DNA of 64,000 bases from Chitinophaga silvisoli (GTDB taxonomy: Bacteria > Bacteroidota > Bacteroidia > Chitinophagales > Chitinophagaceae). The number at the start of each line of letters is the position of its first letter. The first letter of the stretch is position 1. Below are positions 7,228 to 15,623 of this stretch, piece by piece. Position numbers and translations under genes: made by a program. The DNA lies in assembly GCF_003412465.1 (NCBI RefSeq), contig NZ_QTJV01000001.1:124001-188000 (forward strand), written 5' to 3'. The notes under the pieces are model-generated. The model was not told the origin of the DNA. It was given only the letters and a program-made list of their open reading frames with translations, and ran no database searches.

Positions 7228-8328
7228 ATGAGAATTCTTCTTTGCGGCGCTGCCGATGTAGTCAAAGTCCAATCACATTTTACAGCACTAATGGACAAAA
7301 TGAACTTTGATTCTAATACTTATATTGATGGCACATTAGGTGGTACAAATGCTAATGATTGGGGTGAAAATTCCAGGGAAGCCGTAGAAAATGCCCACCT
7401 GATTGTATTTGTTCTTATTCAGGATGTAGGGGATATCACCTGGAACACGGAATACATTACTGCTGTTAACCTGGGAAAACCGTACATCTTATTGTGTGAA
7501 GAAGAACTGGCAGACCACTACTTTAAAAAACTTCCTGAAAAAGGAATTAAGGTTCATAAAAATCATAAGTTTTTTAACGCAAAGCCGATTCTTGATTTGC
7601 TTGTCGCTCAAAAAAGAACAATCATTCGATTTGATCTAAACAAAGGTGATTTTAATAAAGTGCTGTCACGTCAGATAAATTGTGAATTGGAAAGAGCAGC
7701 TTCACAGTTACAATTGTATTATAGAAACCGAACTGTTTTAGAAAAAATAAGAAGTGAAAATTACAAGTCATTTTTTGCCGAAAGCATAACTGCAGATAAA
7801 CTTGAATTCTTCAAAAAGCTTCTATTCGACCCATTTGAGCATAAGGAGTTAAGGAAACGAATTCTTTATTTTTTTACAATTTATAAAGGCCTTACTGATG
7901 AAAAAATTATAGAACTTTTTGAGGATTCAGAACAAGGTATATCCCGAATGGCAGTAGATCAGGCCCCCCGATTATTAACTGATAACAATAACAAAGAGTT
8001 TATTGTAAAAAGCCTGATTCAAATTATCAAAGATTCACAGGAAACCGGAACAATCCGTCGGGCAATCAGTACAATATTTGAAATTGATATTCAAATTGGT
8101 CTGAAGTATATTTTTGAGTTACTTCCAGCTTATGATATCGGTACTCCGAAACGGATCCTTAGCTGGCTCCTGGAAAATATTAATAGTTTAAGTCATTATC
8201 TAAAAAATCCTGCGTTTGATGCTGAACTGCATCGCCTTATTAATCATTGCAAAGATTATTCATCTAAACCGGGAAGTAATGAAAAGCTGGCGGAAAGACT
8301 TCTAGAGAAAATTAGTAGCCTTAAGTGA
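7228..8328 (+). CDS. Rossmann-like (TIR/deoxyribosyltransferase-like) domain with C-terminal alpha-solenoid
   Basis: A 366-residue protein with no signal peptide. The N-terminal 100 residues start MRILLCGAADVV, have an acidic middle (NDWGENSREAVENAHLIVFV) and then DITWNTEYITAVNLGKPYIL. An aliphatic strand after an N-A-H/D-L turn and a Glu (E75) before AVNLGKP resembles nucleoside 2-deoxyribosyltransferase and TIR-like NAD-processing folds. Residues 150-366 are repeated helical pairs of HEAT-like type (AVDQAPRLL, TIRRAISTIF, TPKRILSWLLENI). This effector-plus-solenoid layout is common in phage-defence proteins, but neither family nor function is proven. It is a single gene. Confidence 0.55.
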   Translation: MRILLCGAADVVKVQSHFTALMDKMNFDSNTYIDGTLGGTNANDWGENSREAVENAHLIVFVLIQDVGDITWNTEYITAVNLGKPYILLCEEELADHYFKKLPEKGIKVHKNHKFFNAKPILDLLVAQKRTIIRFDLNKGDFNKVLSRQINCELERAASQLQLYYRNRTVLEKIRSENYKSFFAESITADKLEFFKKLLFDPFEHKELRKRILYFFTIYKGLTDEKIIELFEDSEQGISRMAVDQAPRLLTDNNNKEFIVKSLIQIIKDSQETGTIRRAISTIFEIDIQIGLKYIFELLPAYDIGTPKRILSWLLENINSLSHYLKNPAFDAELHRLINHCKDYSSKPGSNEKLAERLLEKISSLK

Positions 8329-8508
8329 TGAACAGATATCTAACAGCTCAGCTTCCCATTCTGTAAAAATCTACAATCTACCTTTCACCAGCTTATTGAT
8401 AATCAATAACATAACCCATGGCCTGCTAATTGCACCCACATATTTAAATAAGATGAAACTATGCTCAACAAAGACGGACCATATTTTTAAACTCTTAAAA
8501 CTTATTTT

Positions 8509-8718
8509 ATGCTTAAGAATCCAACTTTTTCCATCTGGTTAGTATCCATCTACCTCCTTGTCCACCTAGCCTTATTAAGCACCGGCCTCACCGTTCCCAT
8601 CATGCTCATCAGTCTGATCCTTTCACCCTTCCTGGTTATCTGGATGGTATTTACCATTCTAAAATATGGCAAATACAAAAGCCGCAAGCTCAGCTATAAT
8701 GAACCTGATATTCTATAA
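8509..8718 (+). CDS. Small two-helix membrane protein
   Basis: 69 residues with two hydrophobic segments, about 9-27 (WLVSIYLLVHLALL) and 30-52 (IMLISLILSPFLVIWMVFTI), then a basic tail (KYGKYKSRK). It is an inner-membrane hairpin of unknown role. A terminator follows directly. Confidence 0.6.
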   Translation: MLKNPTFSIWLVSIYLLVHLALLSTGLTVPIMLISLILSPFLVIWMVFTILKYGKYKSRKLSYNEPDIL

Positions 8719-8748
8719 AAAATGGCAGGAACTAGTCTCTGCCATTTT
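8719..8748. terminator. Bidirectional terminator
   Basis: 10-bp arms (8719-8728 with 8739-8748) with A-rich and T-rich outer ends serve both the small membrane gene on the plus strand and the convergent 430-residue gene. Confidence 0.8.
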
Positions 8749-10040
8749 CAAGAGTAAAAATCATATTTCGTATTATCCGGTACACTCGTCGTTATCCCTT
8801 TCAACTTCGCCCGTAGCATCGCCCTGATATACTTATTCGTTACCACGAAAGGTGTCGACTTCGTCAACGCACTAAAATGTATCGGATCCAATGGAACTTC
8901 TCTATCATCATTCAATAGTATCCTGATAGAATAAACTATTTGCCCAGCCACTCTGTATTGCTCATCCGCCATTATTGCCAACACATTAATCATCGCCGCC
9001 TTGATCACTTTTTCTGTAATCAGGCTATTGATAGCATCCTCAAACATGATCATGGTTGTATTTGCCGCCGTTGTACCAACTACCAGATTCTCTGCCGTCT
9101 GTGGCCCTAACTGTGTTGGTCCACCCAGCGCATAAGAAATCAAATGCAACCATTCCCATCCATGTTTCTTCGTACCTGTTGGACTCTTATCATGTTCAAA
9201 CTCCGGATCTACCGCATTATCATACCCTGCCGCCCGGGCCATTTCTGCTGCGGACACGCCCATAATTTTAATCTGCCCATCCTCATCCTGTCGTCCACCC
9301 TTAAAGCCGGAAATTACACTGTTATCTATTCTGTTAGCTTCTACCGAAGCATGCATTAATTCGTCCGGATTGAATTTCAGTTTAGGCGGAAGCCCGTTAG
9401 GTACCCTGATCTTTTGTGCGGTGGGAAACGCATTGATGTGTAAAAGAGGCCCATCCCCATAGGTAAGTCCATATGGATCTGCAGCGATCAGGTTCAGCTT
9501 TTGTGGATCACTCTCCTTAGTCACCACATAGGCAGGCGCTGAAGTACCTGTATCGCCACCCCAGCTGATGATACTACTGTCTTCATCTACAATTTTTGAA
9601 AAATCCATCGTTGCTCCGTCCCTGGGAATATAAGCAGACATAGTAATATTATCGTTGAACCTGCCGAAAGGATTATACTTGTTACTTCTTGAACTCCCTG
9701 AACTACTACTGCCGGTATAAAGGGTATATTGCTCCTCTATCATATCATGGTCACTCCCCGCCCGGGCATCAAGTTTTTCCAGCCGTAATCTCCTCGCTAT
9801 CCCGGGAGCCAGAACTGGCTCGGGCGTGTGATACCTGGTATCCCAGTAATACTTATCATTATTACGGTCAAGTCTCTTAGTATCAGGTATAAACCTCCAT
9901 TTACCCTGTATTATACCCACCCCAGGGTTTTTTATATCAGGAGACACCGCTTCCCTTGAAATACCCGTTTTGTTGCTATTATGGGCTACGCTATTAGAGT
10001 CATTTTGCAATGCCCGATTGCCAATGGAACGTTGTAACAT
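8748..10040 (-). CDS. Orphan eCIS-cargo-type protein with nuclease-like C-terminal domain
   Basis: A 430-residue protein. The N-terminus MLQRSIGNRAL matches the LQR(S/T)IGNRA motif found at the start of many cargo/toxin proteins of extracellular contractile injection systems and DUF4157-type polymorphic toxins. A low-complexity Ser-rich linker (111-120) follows. The C-terminal region has HGWEWLHLISYALGGPTQ (293-310) then AENLVVGTTAANTTM (316-330): an H...GGP...NL..GT..AN pattern that resembles His-containing nuclease toxins, with candidate H299 and N318/N327. There is no signal peptide, no adjacent immunity gene and no contractile tail genes in the window. The toxin role is inferred. Confidence 0.6.
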   Translation of the reverse strand: MLQRSIGNRALQNDSNSVAHNSNKTGISREAVSPDIKNPGVGIIQGKWRFIPDTKRLDRNNDKYYWDTRYHTPEPVLAPGIARRLRLEKLDARAGSDHDMIEEQYTLYTGSSSSGSSRSNKYNPFGRFNDNITMSAYIPRDGATMDFSKIVDEDSSIISWGGDTGTSAPAYVVTKESDPQKLNLIAADPYGLTYGDGPLLHINAFPTAQKIRVPNGLPPKLKFNPDELMHASVEANRIDNSVISGFKGGRQDEDGQIKIMGVSAAEMARAAGYDNAVDPEFEHDKSPTGTKKHGWEWLHLISYALGGPTQLGPQTAENLVVGTTAANTTMIMFEDAINSLITEKVIKAAMINVLAIMADEQYRVAGQIVYSIRILLNDDREVPLDPIHFSALTKSTPFVVTNKYIRAMLRAKLKGITTSVPDNTKYDFYS

Positions 10041-10133
10041 ATAGGGGTTATTTTGATCTGTCTAATATACAAATAATCAATGATCCAGACGGTGCCACAT
10101 GGAAAAATAGGCACCGTCTGTAACAAAAAATTA

Positions 10134-10568
10134 TCATTGCCGCTCAGCAGTAAATGTCATTTTATCCCCGTCTACTAACACATCTTTCATATAATAAACC
10201 AAAGTCTTGCAGTTATAATTCTCTATCGTCCCATTAATTCTTCCATCACTCAAAATCGTTTGATCCTTAATAACCCAAAATCCTTCATCCGTTTCATCCG
10301 GTTCGCAAACCAAACCACCATCATCAAGTTTATATTTACCATTGCTATATAAAGTGGTGATATCATCCTTCTGACATTCATCCATAAATTCCATAAAATC
10401 TAAAACATCGTCACTATCAGGTGCCTTATATTGTATTTTTGTAACCTTATACGAACCTGCAATACCATCCATACTAATCCCACAGGCAGGACTATTATCC
10501 TTATCTTTTTTGCAGGAGAAAAGAATAAAGCAGCATACCATCATCATTAAAATCTGTTTTGTTCTCAT
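10134..10568 (-). CDS. Lipocalin-like lipoprotein
   Basis: 144 residues from MRTKQ (an alternative start lies three codons upstream). A lipoprotein signal peptide ends at the lipobox ILFSC, followed by KKDKDN as in many Bacteroidota surface lipoproteins. The mature part has GISMDGIAGSYKVTKI, GFWVIKDQTILSDG and the end KMTFTAE, the layout of small lipocalin-like or META-type beta barrels (G-x-W/Y start, strands with turns). Ligand and role are unknown. It is divergent from the next lipoprotein gene. Confidence 0.65.
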   Translation of the reverse strand: MRTKQILMMMVCCFILFSCKKDKDNSPACGISMDGIAGSYKVTKIQYKAPDSDDVLDFMEFMDECQKDDITTLYSNGKYKLDDGGLVCEPDETDEGFWVIKDQTILSDGRINGTIENYNCKTLVYYMKDVLVDGDKMTFTAERQ

Positions 10569-10704
10569 GTTTTTCATCTTTTGTTTGATAGTAATACCAC
10601 TCCCTGAATAAGAACGGTTGGGTAAAAACAGGAAAATATATTTTTTTACATATACCCAACCTTAGTATAAAATGAAGGGTATTGATGATAGAAATTACTG
10701 GCAA

Positions 10705-11520
10705 ATGAAAAATGTAGTATTAATAACCGGAACCATCTTCTTACTGAGCTGCCGGACTTCTATAAAGATGTCTATACCCGAAGTGTTTAAGGAACAAGCT
10801 ACTATGCAGCATGTAAAAGGTACCGGGGCGAATAGAATGTCATTTGGAAATGTAAGTACTTCCCGGATTAAAAGAGGTTTACAGATCTCAAATCCCGGAT
10901 GGAAAGACGCTTATTACTTCCCGGAAAATTTCCTGTTGAACCAGATCGGCATCCAGAAGTCAGAAACAATAGAAAGCGAAAAAAGTAAATTCCGCTATAC
11001 ACTCTCGGATGGAAAAAAACACATGGAAGTATTTGCTAACGAGAAGAAGATGGTCAGAAAGGTCGACTACGAAGCTTATAACAGTAAAAGCATCTTTAAC
11101 AGTTTTGAACAGGTACAACAGTACGCCTATCTCTTTTCAGCAGTTATCAAATCCGATACTACCCCGAACTGGGAGCTGATGATGACCAACAATTATGATA
11201 GGTTTAAAGAACATGATACCAATCCGTTTACGATCATCAAACGTTCAGACCACGGAATGGCCACTAACGGCACCGATACGATTTTTGTAAAACCACTCAG
11301 CATTCAAAAAACAGAATCGGCAGATGGTAAACCAGGCAAACTACCATTTACCATCATGTCTGGATATGAACTAAGTACCAGTGGTGGCGTAATTGCTGTA
11401 GTAGATATGATCGATAAGAATATCTGGTTCTACAATGAACTGGACGAAACAGAACGTATGCAGATCAGCGCCATCGGTACTGCCCTGTTCGCAAGAAGGA
11501 TCCACAATGTAAATTGGTAG
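10705..11520 (+). CDS. Hypothetical lipoprotein
   Basis: 271 residues from the ATG at 10705, chosen because a lipoprotein signal follows it directly (MKNVVLITGTIFLLSC, lipobox LLSC); an in-frame ATG at 10672 would add 11 polar residues. The mature protein is mixed alpha/beta without a motif I recognise; MSFGNVSTSRIKRGLQIS and a beta-rich C-terminus (GGVIAVVDMIDKNIWFYNE) are notable. It precedes the sigma/anti-sigma pair by about 15 bases and may share its transcript. Confidence 0.65.
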   Translation: MKNVVLITGTIFLLSCRTSIKMSIPEVFKEQATMQHVKGTGANRMSFGNVSTSRIKRGLQISNPGWKDAYYFPENFLLNQIGIQKSETIESEKSKFRYTLSDGKKHMEVFANEKKMVRKVDYEAYNSKSIFNSFEQVQQYAYLFSAVIKSDTTPNWELMMTNNYDRFKEHDTNPFTIIKRSDHGMATNGTDTIFVKPLSIQKTESADGKPGKLPFTIMSGYELSTSGGVIAVVDMIDKNIWFYNELDETERMQISAIGTALFARRIHNVNW

Positions 11521-11536
11521 TAATCAGGAATAAGCA

Positions 11537-12070
11537 CTGGAACAGGAATTAGATAATATCATCCTCGAATGCCGTACTGGCAATAGAAAAGCACAAGCCC
11601 AGCTTTATAAGCTGCTTTACGGCTTTGCAATGACTATTGCTATGCGCTATGCTACTGACGAACACGAAGCTGCCGATATACTAGGCCATGCCTTCGTGAA
11701 AATGTTCAGAAGCATTCATGCATTTGATCCTGCTAAAGGCAATTTCCATGGCTGGGTTAAAAAAATAGTTATCAATGAATCATTAGACCAGATTAAACTT
11801 CGGAGTCGTTTTGTTAGTCTTGAAGTAGATACCGTAGAAGAACCATTCGTAAATAACAGTATTATAGAAAAATCAAATGCAGCAGCCATTTTACAGCTGG
11901 TAAGACAATTGCCGCCTGCTACACATGCTGTCTTTGTCCTGTACGCCATCGATGGCTATACACACAAAGAAATTTCAACACAGTTAAATATCAGCGAAGG
12001 TACCAGTAAATGGCATTTAAGTGAGGCAAGAAAAATTCTTCAGAAAAAATTAACCGCTATTAATATTTAG
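11537..12070 (+). CDS. ECF RNA polymerase sigma factor
   Basis: Sigma-70 region 2 (ILECRTGNRKAQAQLYKLLY through DILGHAFVKMFRSIHAF) and region 4 (LPPATHAVFVLYAIDGYTHK, with a helix-turn-helix near ISTQLNISEGTSKWHLSEAR) are both clear. The first ATG is at 11630, but the conserved start of region 2 lies upstream of it in the same open frame (stop at 11531). The real start is therefore upstream: CTG at 11537 reads LEQELDNI, as if a normal ATG had changed. The next gene begins on the last base of its stop codon. Confidence 0.75.
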   Translation: MEQELDNIILECRTGNRKAQAQLYKLLYGFAMTIAMRYATDEHEAADILGHAFVKMFRSIHAFDPAKGNFHGWVKKIVINESLDQIKLRSRFVSLEVDTVEEPFVNNSIIEKSNAAAILQLVRQLPPATHAVFVLYAIDGYTHKEISTQLNISEGTSKWHLSEARKILQKKLTAINI

Positions 12071-12618
12071 TGAATAAAACTACTCCATACGAAGATTTAA
12101 TGGCAGCAAAGCTGGATCAAATACCTGTGCCGGATATGTCCGACAGCATCTGGGCCAGCATTGAAATGCAGTTAGATGAAATACCTGCCACACCTAAAGA
12201 TAAATCTTCAGGTGGCAAGACAGGTAATGCCTGGTATGGAGTAGCGTCCTTAATAGTAGTTGTAACCTTGTGCTGGTTTTTTTATAACAATAAAAAACCT
12301 GTACCGCAAAAAGAAATAATTCCACCCACAGAGATAATACAAACACCCAAAGACAGTCCTGTGCTTATAAAAAAAGTCCCCAGGCAACTACCCCCGGTAA
12401 TTAAAATAGATACAGTGATGAGTATCACTCCTGTGCCTGAAGAAGAGGAAGGAAAGGCCGAAGTACCCCTAATGGTGGATACAGTGGCTGCAGTCCGGGA
12501 AAAGATTGATTCTGTTCAACATATCAACCCTCCGGTGCAAAAAAGACCTAAAGGGGTAAAAGGAATTACAAGCGATGATTATAGAATATCAGCAAAAAGA
12601 GATTCCATACAGCCCTGA
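12070..12618 (+). CDS. Putative anti-sigma factor, single membrane segment
   Basis: 182 residues, GTG start that overlaps the sigma factor stop by one base, so the two are coupled. The cytoplasmic N-terminus (about 1-55) has LDQIPVPDMSDSIWASIEMQ, typical of Bacteroidota anti-sigma partners. One transmembrane helix (about 56-73, GVASLIVVVTLCWFFY) and a long proline/charge-rich periplasmic tail (PPTEIIQTPKDSP and PPVIKID) follow. No FecR fold is present. The sensed signal and target genes are unknown; no SusC gene follows. Confidence 0.7.
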   Translation: MNKTTPYEDLMAAKLDQIPVPDMSDSIWASIEMQLDEIPATPKDKSSGGKTGNAWYGVASLIVVVTLCWFFYNNKKPVPQKEIIPPTEIIQTPKDSPVLIKKVPRQLPPVIKIDTVMSITPVPEEEEGKAEVPLMVDTVAAVREKIDSVQHINPPVQKRPKGVKGITSDDYRISAKRDSIQP

Positions 12619-12860
12619 ATCAACATCAACATCGGGGATTGAATTACTCCCAATCCCCCTCTTCCAATTCAAAAATCTCATCCACCTTACAGCCGAAAAG
12701 AAAATAAAAACAAGGCCCCGGCTAATCGTCACAAACTCATGTGCCGCAACAAATAATAATTACCCCTAAAATCTTAGGCCAATAAGAGTAGGGAAATGGA
12801 CTGTTTTCATAATAAATGCATTTTCCCTAAGAATTGACTGATATTCTTTATTTTTATTTT

Positions 12861-14045
12861 ATGGACAATTTAATAGATCAGCTCATCATCCGTTGGGAAC
12901 AAGCCTTTGAAGACATCCAAAAACTTCCTGCCTTCAAAGCAGCCATAAAGACCATCAAATATGCCGAAGGCTCCCGTTATAATCTTGAAAAATTTGACCA
13001 GCATTCCTTCCCGGCCGATGGTCCCTTATCACAGGAAAAACAAAATCACGAATACGGCTTTAACGACCAGGGCCTGCCCTGTTACGTCGCTTTCAGCCAT
13101 GAGTACAACAAACTTTATTGGGAAGGATATTATCAATACACCGATAACCTTGCTGAATATATTGAATTCAATACCAATACAGGTACACCCTCCGCCATCA
13201 CAAGAGTGCTATTTGAAAATGGTCGTAAAACTGCCACTCAGCGCTTAGTCGTGAACGGCAGAGGAACCATTTATGCCCACCTCAAAGATGACAGGGCAGC
13301 ATTAATTGAGAAAATAAAGGAAGACACCCATGCCCTCTTCCTTACCGCCACCAGCTTCGAATACAACCAGGACGGGAATATTATTCGCTCCACCAGCACC
13401 CACGTCACACCTGGAGTAGGAACATACAATTCACATGACGAATACACTTACCTTGATAATCAACTTGATAAAATCAGGACTTTCGATGCCGAGGGCAATA
13501 GCCGCCTGACTTTTAGCCGTAACAGCGCTAACCTGTCTCCACAAGCGCTGGTTGAAAAGCTCGCAACAGCAATGGCGGAGCAAATCGTTCGTACCCTACA
13601 GGGCAGTGAATTAGAGCTCCCGCTTGCATTCCTGGAATTAGGATACCATTATGCTGATAACTACCTGCCACTCCTGGGCATTCAATCCCGGCAACAGGTA
13701 GAGCAAAGACTGAAAAACAAAGAATTAGTCTTCTTCACTGACAACTACCTTGACTCCCTTATAGACATCGCACCATTCGAAGACCTTTTCGCACAAATGG
13801 AACAACTGATGGAAGAACACGATGATATGAATATTGGCCGGACAGCCCTGAGAAAAACTGCAGCCATCCTCACTAAAACCAAACTATTCGGAAAAATAAA
13901 TACCACTGCCGATTTTGCGGCATACGCTATAGACTGGTCTATCGAAGGCCATAGTAACGAAGACTTAGAAGAAATTCTGCTGGAATGTGGGGTGGAAAAA
14001 GAAACCCTCGCTATCTGGAAAGAAAATAATTTCCTTTCTGAATAA
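12861..14045 (+). CDS. Hypothetical protein with RHS/YD-like N-terminal repeats
   Basis: 394 residues from the ATG at 12861 (an upstream in-frame codon at 12834 has no support). It is soluble and acidic, with no signal peptide. Residues 60-225 contain YD-like beta motifs, such as HEYGFNDQGLPCYVAF, FEYNQDGNIIRS and YTYLDNQLDKIRTFDAEGN, with the Y.YD..G.I..... rhythm of RHS-type or wrap-around strands. The C-terminal 170 residues are helical. I do not recognise a named family; it may belong to a cytoplasmic immunity-like group, but nothing nearby proves that. Confidence 0.65.
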   Translation: MDNLIDQLIIRWEQAFEDIQKLPAFKAAIKTIKYAEGSRYNLEKFDQHSFPADGPLSQEKQNHEYGFNDQGLPCYVAFSHEYNKLYWEGYYQYTDNLAEYIEFNTNTGTPSAITRVLFENGRKTATQRLVVNGRGTIYAHLKDDRAALIEKIKEDTHALFLTATSFEYNQDGNIIRSTSTHVTPGVGTYNSHDEYTYLDNQLDKIRTFDAEGNSRLTFSRNSANLSPQALVEKLATAMAEQIVRTLQGSELELPLAFLELGYHYADNYLPLLGIQSRQQVEQRLKNKELVFFTDNYLDSLIDIAPFEDLFAQMEQLMEEHDDMNIGRTALRKTAAILTKTKLFGKINTTADFAAYAIDWSIEGHSNEDLEEILLECGVEKETLAIWKENNFLSE

Positions 14046-14073
14046 ATCGGATCAATAGTAGTGCGTTTACATA

Positions 14074-14102
14074 AAAAGGGCCAGACATTGTCCGGCCCTT
14101 TT
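14074..14102. terminator. Bidirectional terminator
   Basis: AAAAGGGCC pairs with GGCCCTTTT and, after one A-C mismatch, GAC pairs with GTC (14074-14086 with 14090-14102). It lies between the convergent 394-residue gene and the SusD-like gene. Confidence 0.85.
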
Positions 14103-14105
14103 CAT

Positions 14106-15596
14106 TTATAAATTAGGATTATTCTGCTCCTCTGTCTGCGGTATCACAAAAATGTAATAAGGACTATTCGGAACAAAAGCACTCCCATCCGAAAATTTCA
14201 GCGCCGTATGATACTTTGCCGGTACCTGTGCCGTACTGCCATCAGGTCTCGTAATCGTTACCTTAATATCATTTCCGCTGTCATCCACATAAGGCTTACG
14301 CACCACTGCCAGTTGATTACGGATAATATCAGATAAACCAAATCCCTCTCCCCACAGCTCTTTCCTTCTTTCAACCAGGATAGCATCGATCAGCTCCTGC
14401 TGTGTGCCACTGGTAAACAAAACAGCACCTCTTGCTCCACGCAGCTCATTCAGCGCATCGATACCCTGCGCTAATTTACCTGACCTGGCATATCCTTCTG
14501 CCTTAATCAGCACAGCTTCCGCACTTCTCATCAACACCAGGTCAGCTGTCTGGTCCGACCTGAATTTAAACTTCTTATACTGCAAATAACCTTCTCTTGC
14601 AGCTGCTGATCCATCCCATGAAAAGAGCGTCTTACGAATATCACCGTCATCAAATAGGTCCTTAAAGAAAGGATCCGCCATGAAGCTGTAGTAATAAGAA
14701 GTGGAAGAAGATACATCAAGGAAGTGAAAACTATAACTACCATCACTCTGGCTCGGAATCTCCGGATGTCCCCAGATCCACTCAGTGTTATTCACATCAT
14801 TGAATCCTTTGCTGTATTCTGTCTGTGCCATCAGGGGATAATCCTGTTGTGCTTCGGCAGCGGCTGCCGCAGCCAGGTCCCAGCGGCCTGTATTTAGGAA
14901 AGCACGGGCCAGCAAGCCGTTTGCAACATCTGCATTGATCTTGTATTTAGCAGGACGGTCATAGCCTGCCAGCAAATCCTTTGCTTCCAGCAAATCTGCG
15001 AAGATGAGCTCATAGATTTCTTTCAGTGTAGCTCTTGGATTTCCCTGTGTAGAAGCCGTAGTAGGCGTTGTATAAATAGGGGCTGTCTTAGCCAGAGAAT
15101 CTTTCAGGTAAGAATACTGATAGAAGGAAGCAAGGGTAAGATAACTATGTGCCCTCAGTCCAAGCGCCTGTCCTTTCAGGAATTTCTTCTCAGTGGCATC
15201 ACCTTCTACTTTATCCACATTGGCAATAATGATATTACTGTTATTGATGATCTTGTATAGTTGTCCCCAGAAGGCTGTCACACGTGACTGTGTCTTATCA
15301 TTCATCTGCGTAAACCGGTAGGCAGTCGGAAACCCGTATTTAGTCGTAATCAGCGCCACATCATCCGCCATTGCATCACTGGTCAGTGAAATGGATTTAA
15401 AGCCAGGATTACTATAAGTACCACCGTAAAAGTCATCCATCATAGATGCCCATGTACCTTCGGCGATGGTAGATAAATTTGAAATATTTTTAAGCACGAT
15501 ATCTTCTGACACTGCATCAGATGGCGCTGTATCCAGTTGCTTATTGCAGGCAGAAAGCGCAAGCACCGCCACAATAAAATATTTAGATAGTTTCAT
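14106..15596 (-). CDS. SusD/RagB-type outer-membrane glycan-binding lipoprotein
   Basis: 496 residues, normal SusD length. A lipoprotein signal (MKLSKYFIVAVLALSAC) is followed by NKQLDTAPSDAVSED, the usual start of the SusD N-terminal region. TPR-like helices include FLKGQALGLRAHSYLTLASF, and the C-terminus has LIDAILVERRKELWGEGFGL, the conserved RRxEL(W/A)xEG(x)R/L motif. It is encoded 27 bases after the SusC-like gene. The pair imports an oligosaccharide or peptide; no degradative enzyme is adjacent, so the substrate is unknown. Confidence 0.93.
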   Translation of the reverse strand: MKLSKYFIVAVLALSACNKQLDTAPSDAVSEDIVLKNISNLSTIAEGTWASMMDDFYGGTYSNPGFKSISLTSDAMADDVALITTKYGFPTAYRFTQMNDKTQSRVTAFWGQLYKIINNSNIIIANVDKVEGDATEKKFLKGQALGLRAHSYLTLASFYQYSYLKDSLAKTAPIYTTPTTASTQGNPRATLKEIYELIFADLLEAKDLLAGYDRPAKYKINADVANGLLARAFLNTGRWDLAAAAAAEAQQDYPLMAQTEYSKGFNDVNNTEWIWGHPEIPSQSDGSYSFHFLDVSSSTSYYYSFMADPFFKDLFDDGDIRKTLFSWDGSAAAREGYLQYKKFKFRSDQTADLVLMRSAEAVLIKAEGYARSGKLAQGIDALNELRGARGAVLFTSGTQQELIDAILVERRKELWGEGFGLSDIIRNQLAVVRKPYVDDSGNDIKVTITRPDGSTAQVPAKYHTALKFSDGSAFVPNSPYYIFVIPQTEEQNNPNL

Positions 15597-15623
15597 TTCT
15601 AAGAATTAAAAGCCGTTAAAGAA

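Noticed and set aside
7045..7272. 75-residue minus-strand ORF upstream of the solenoid gene
   Set aside because: Overlaps the start of the plus-strand gene and lacks coding features.
12575..12769. 64-residue ORF after the anti-sigma gene
   Set aside because: Overlaps the anti-sigma gene end and then runs through spacer; no start signal or protein-like pattern.
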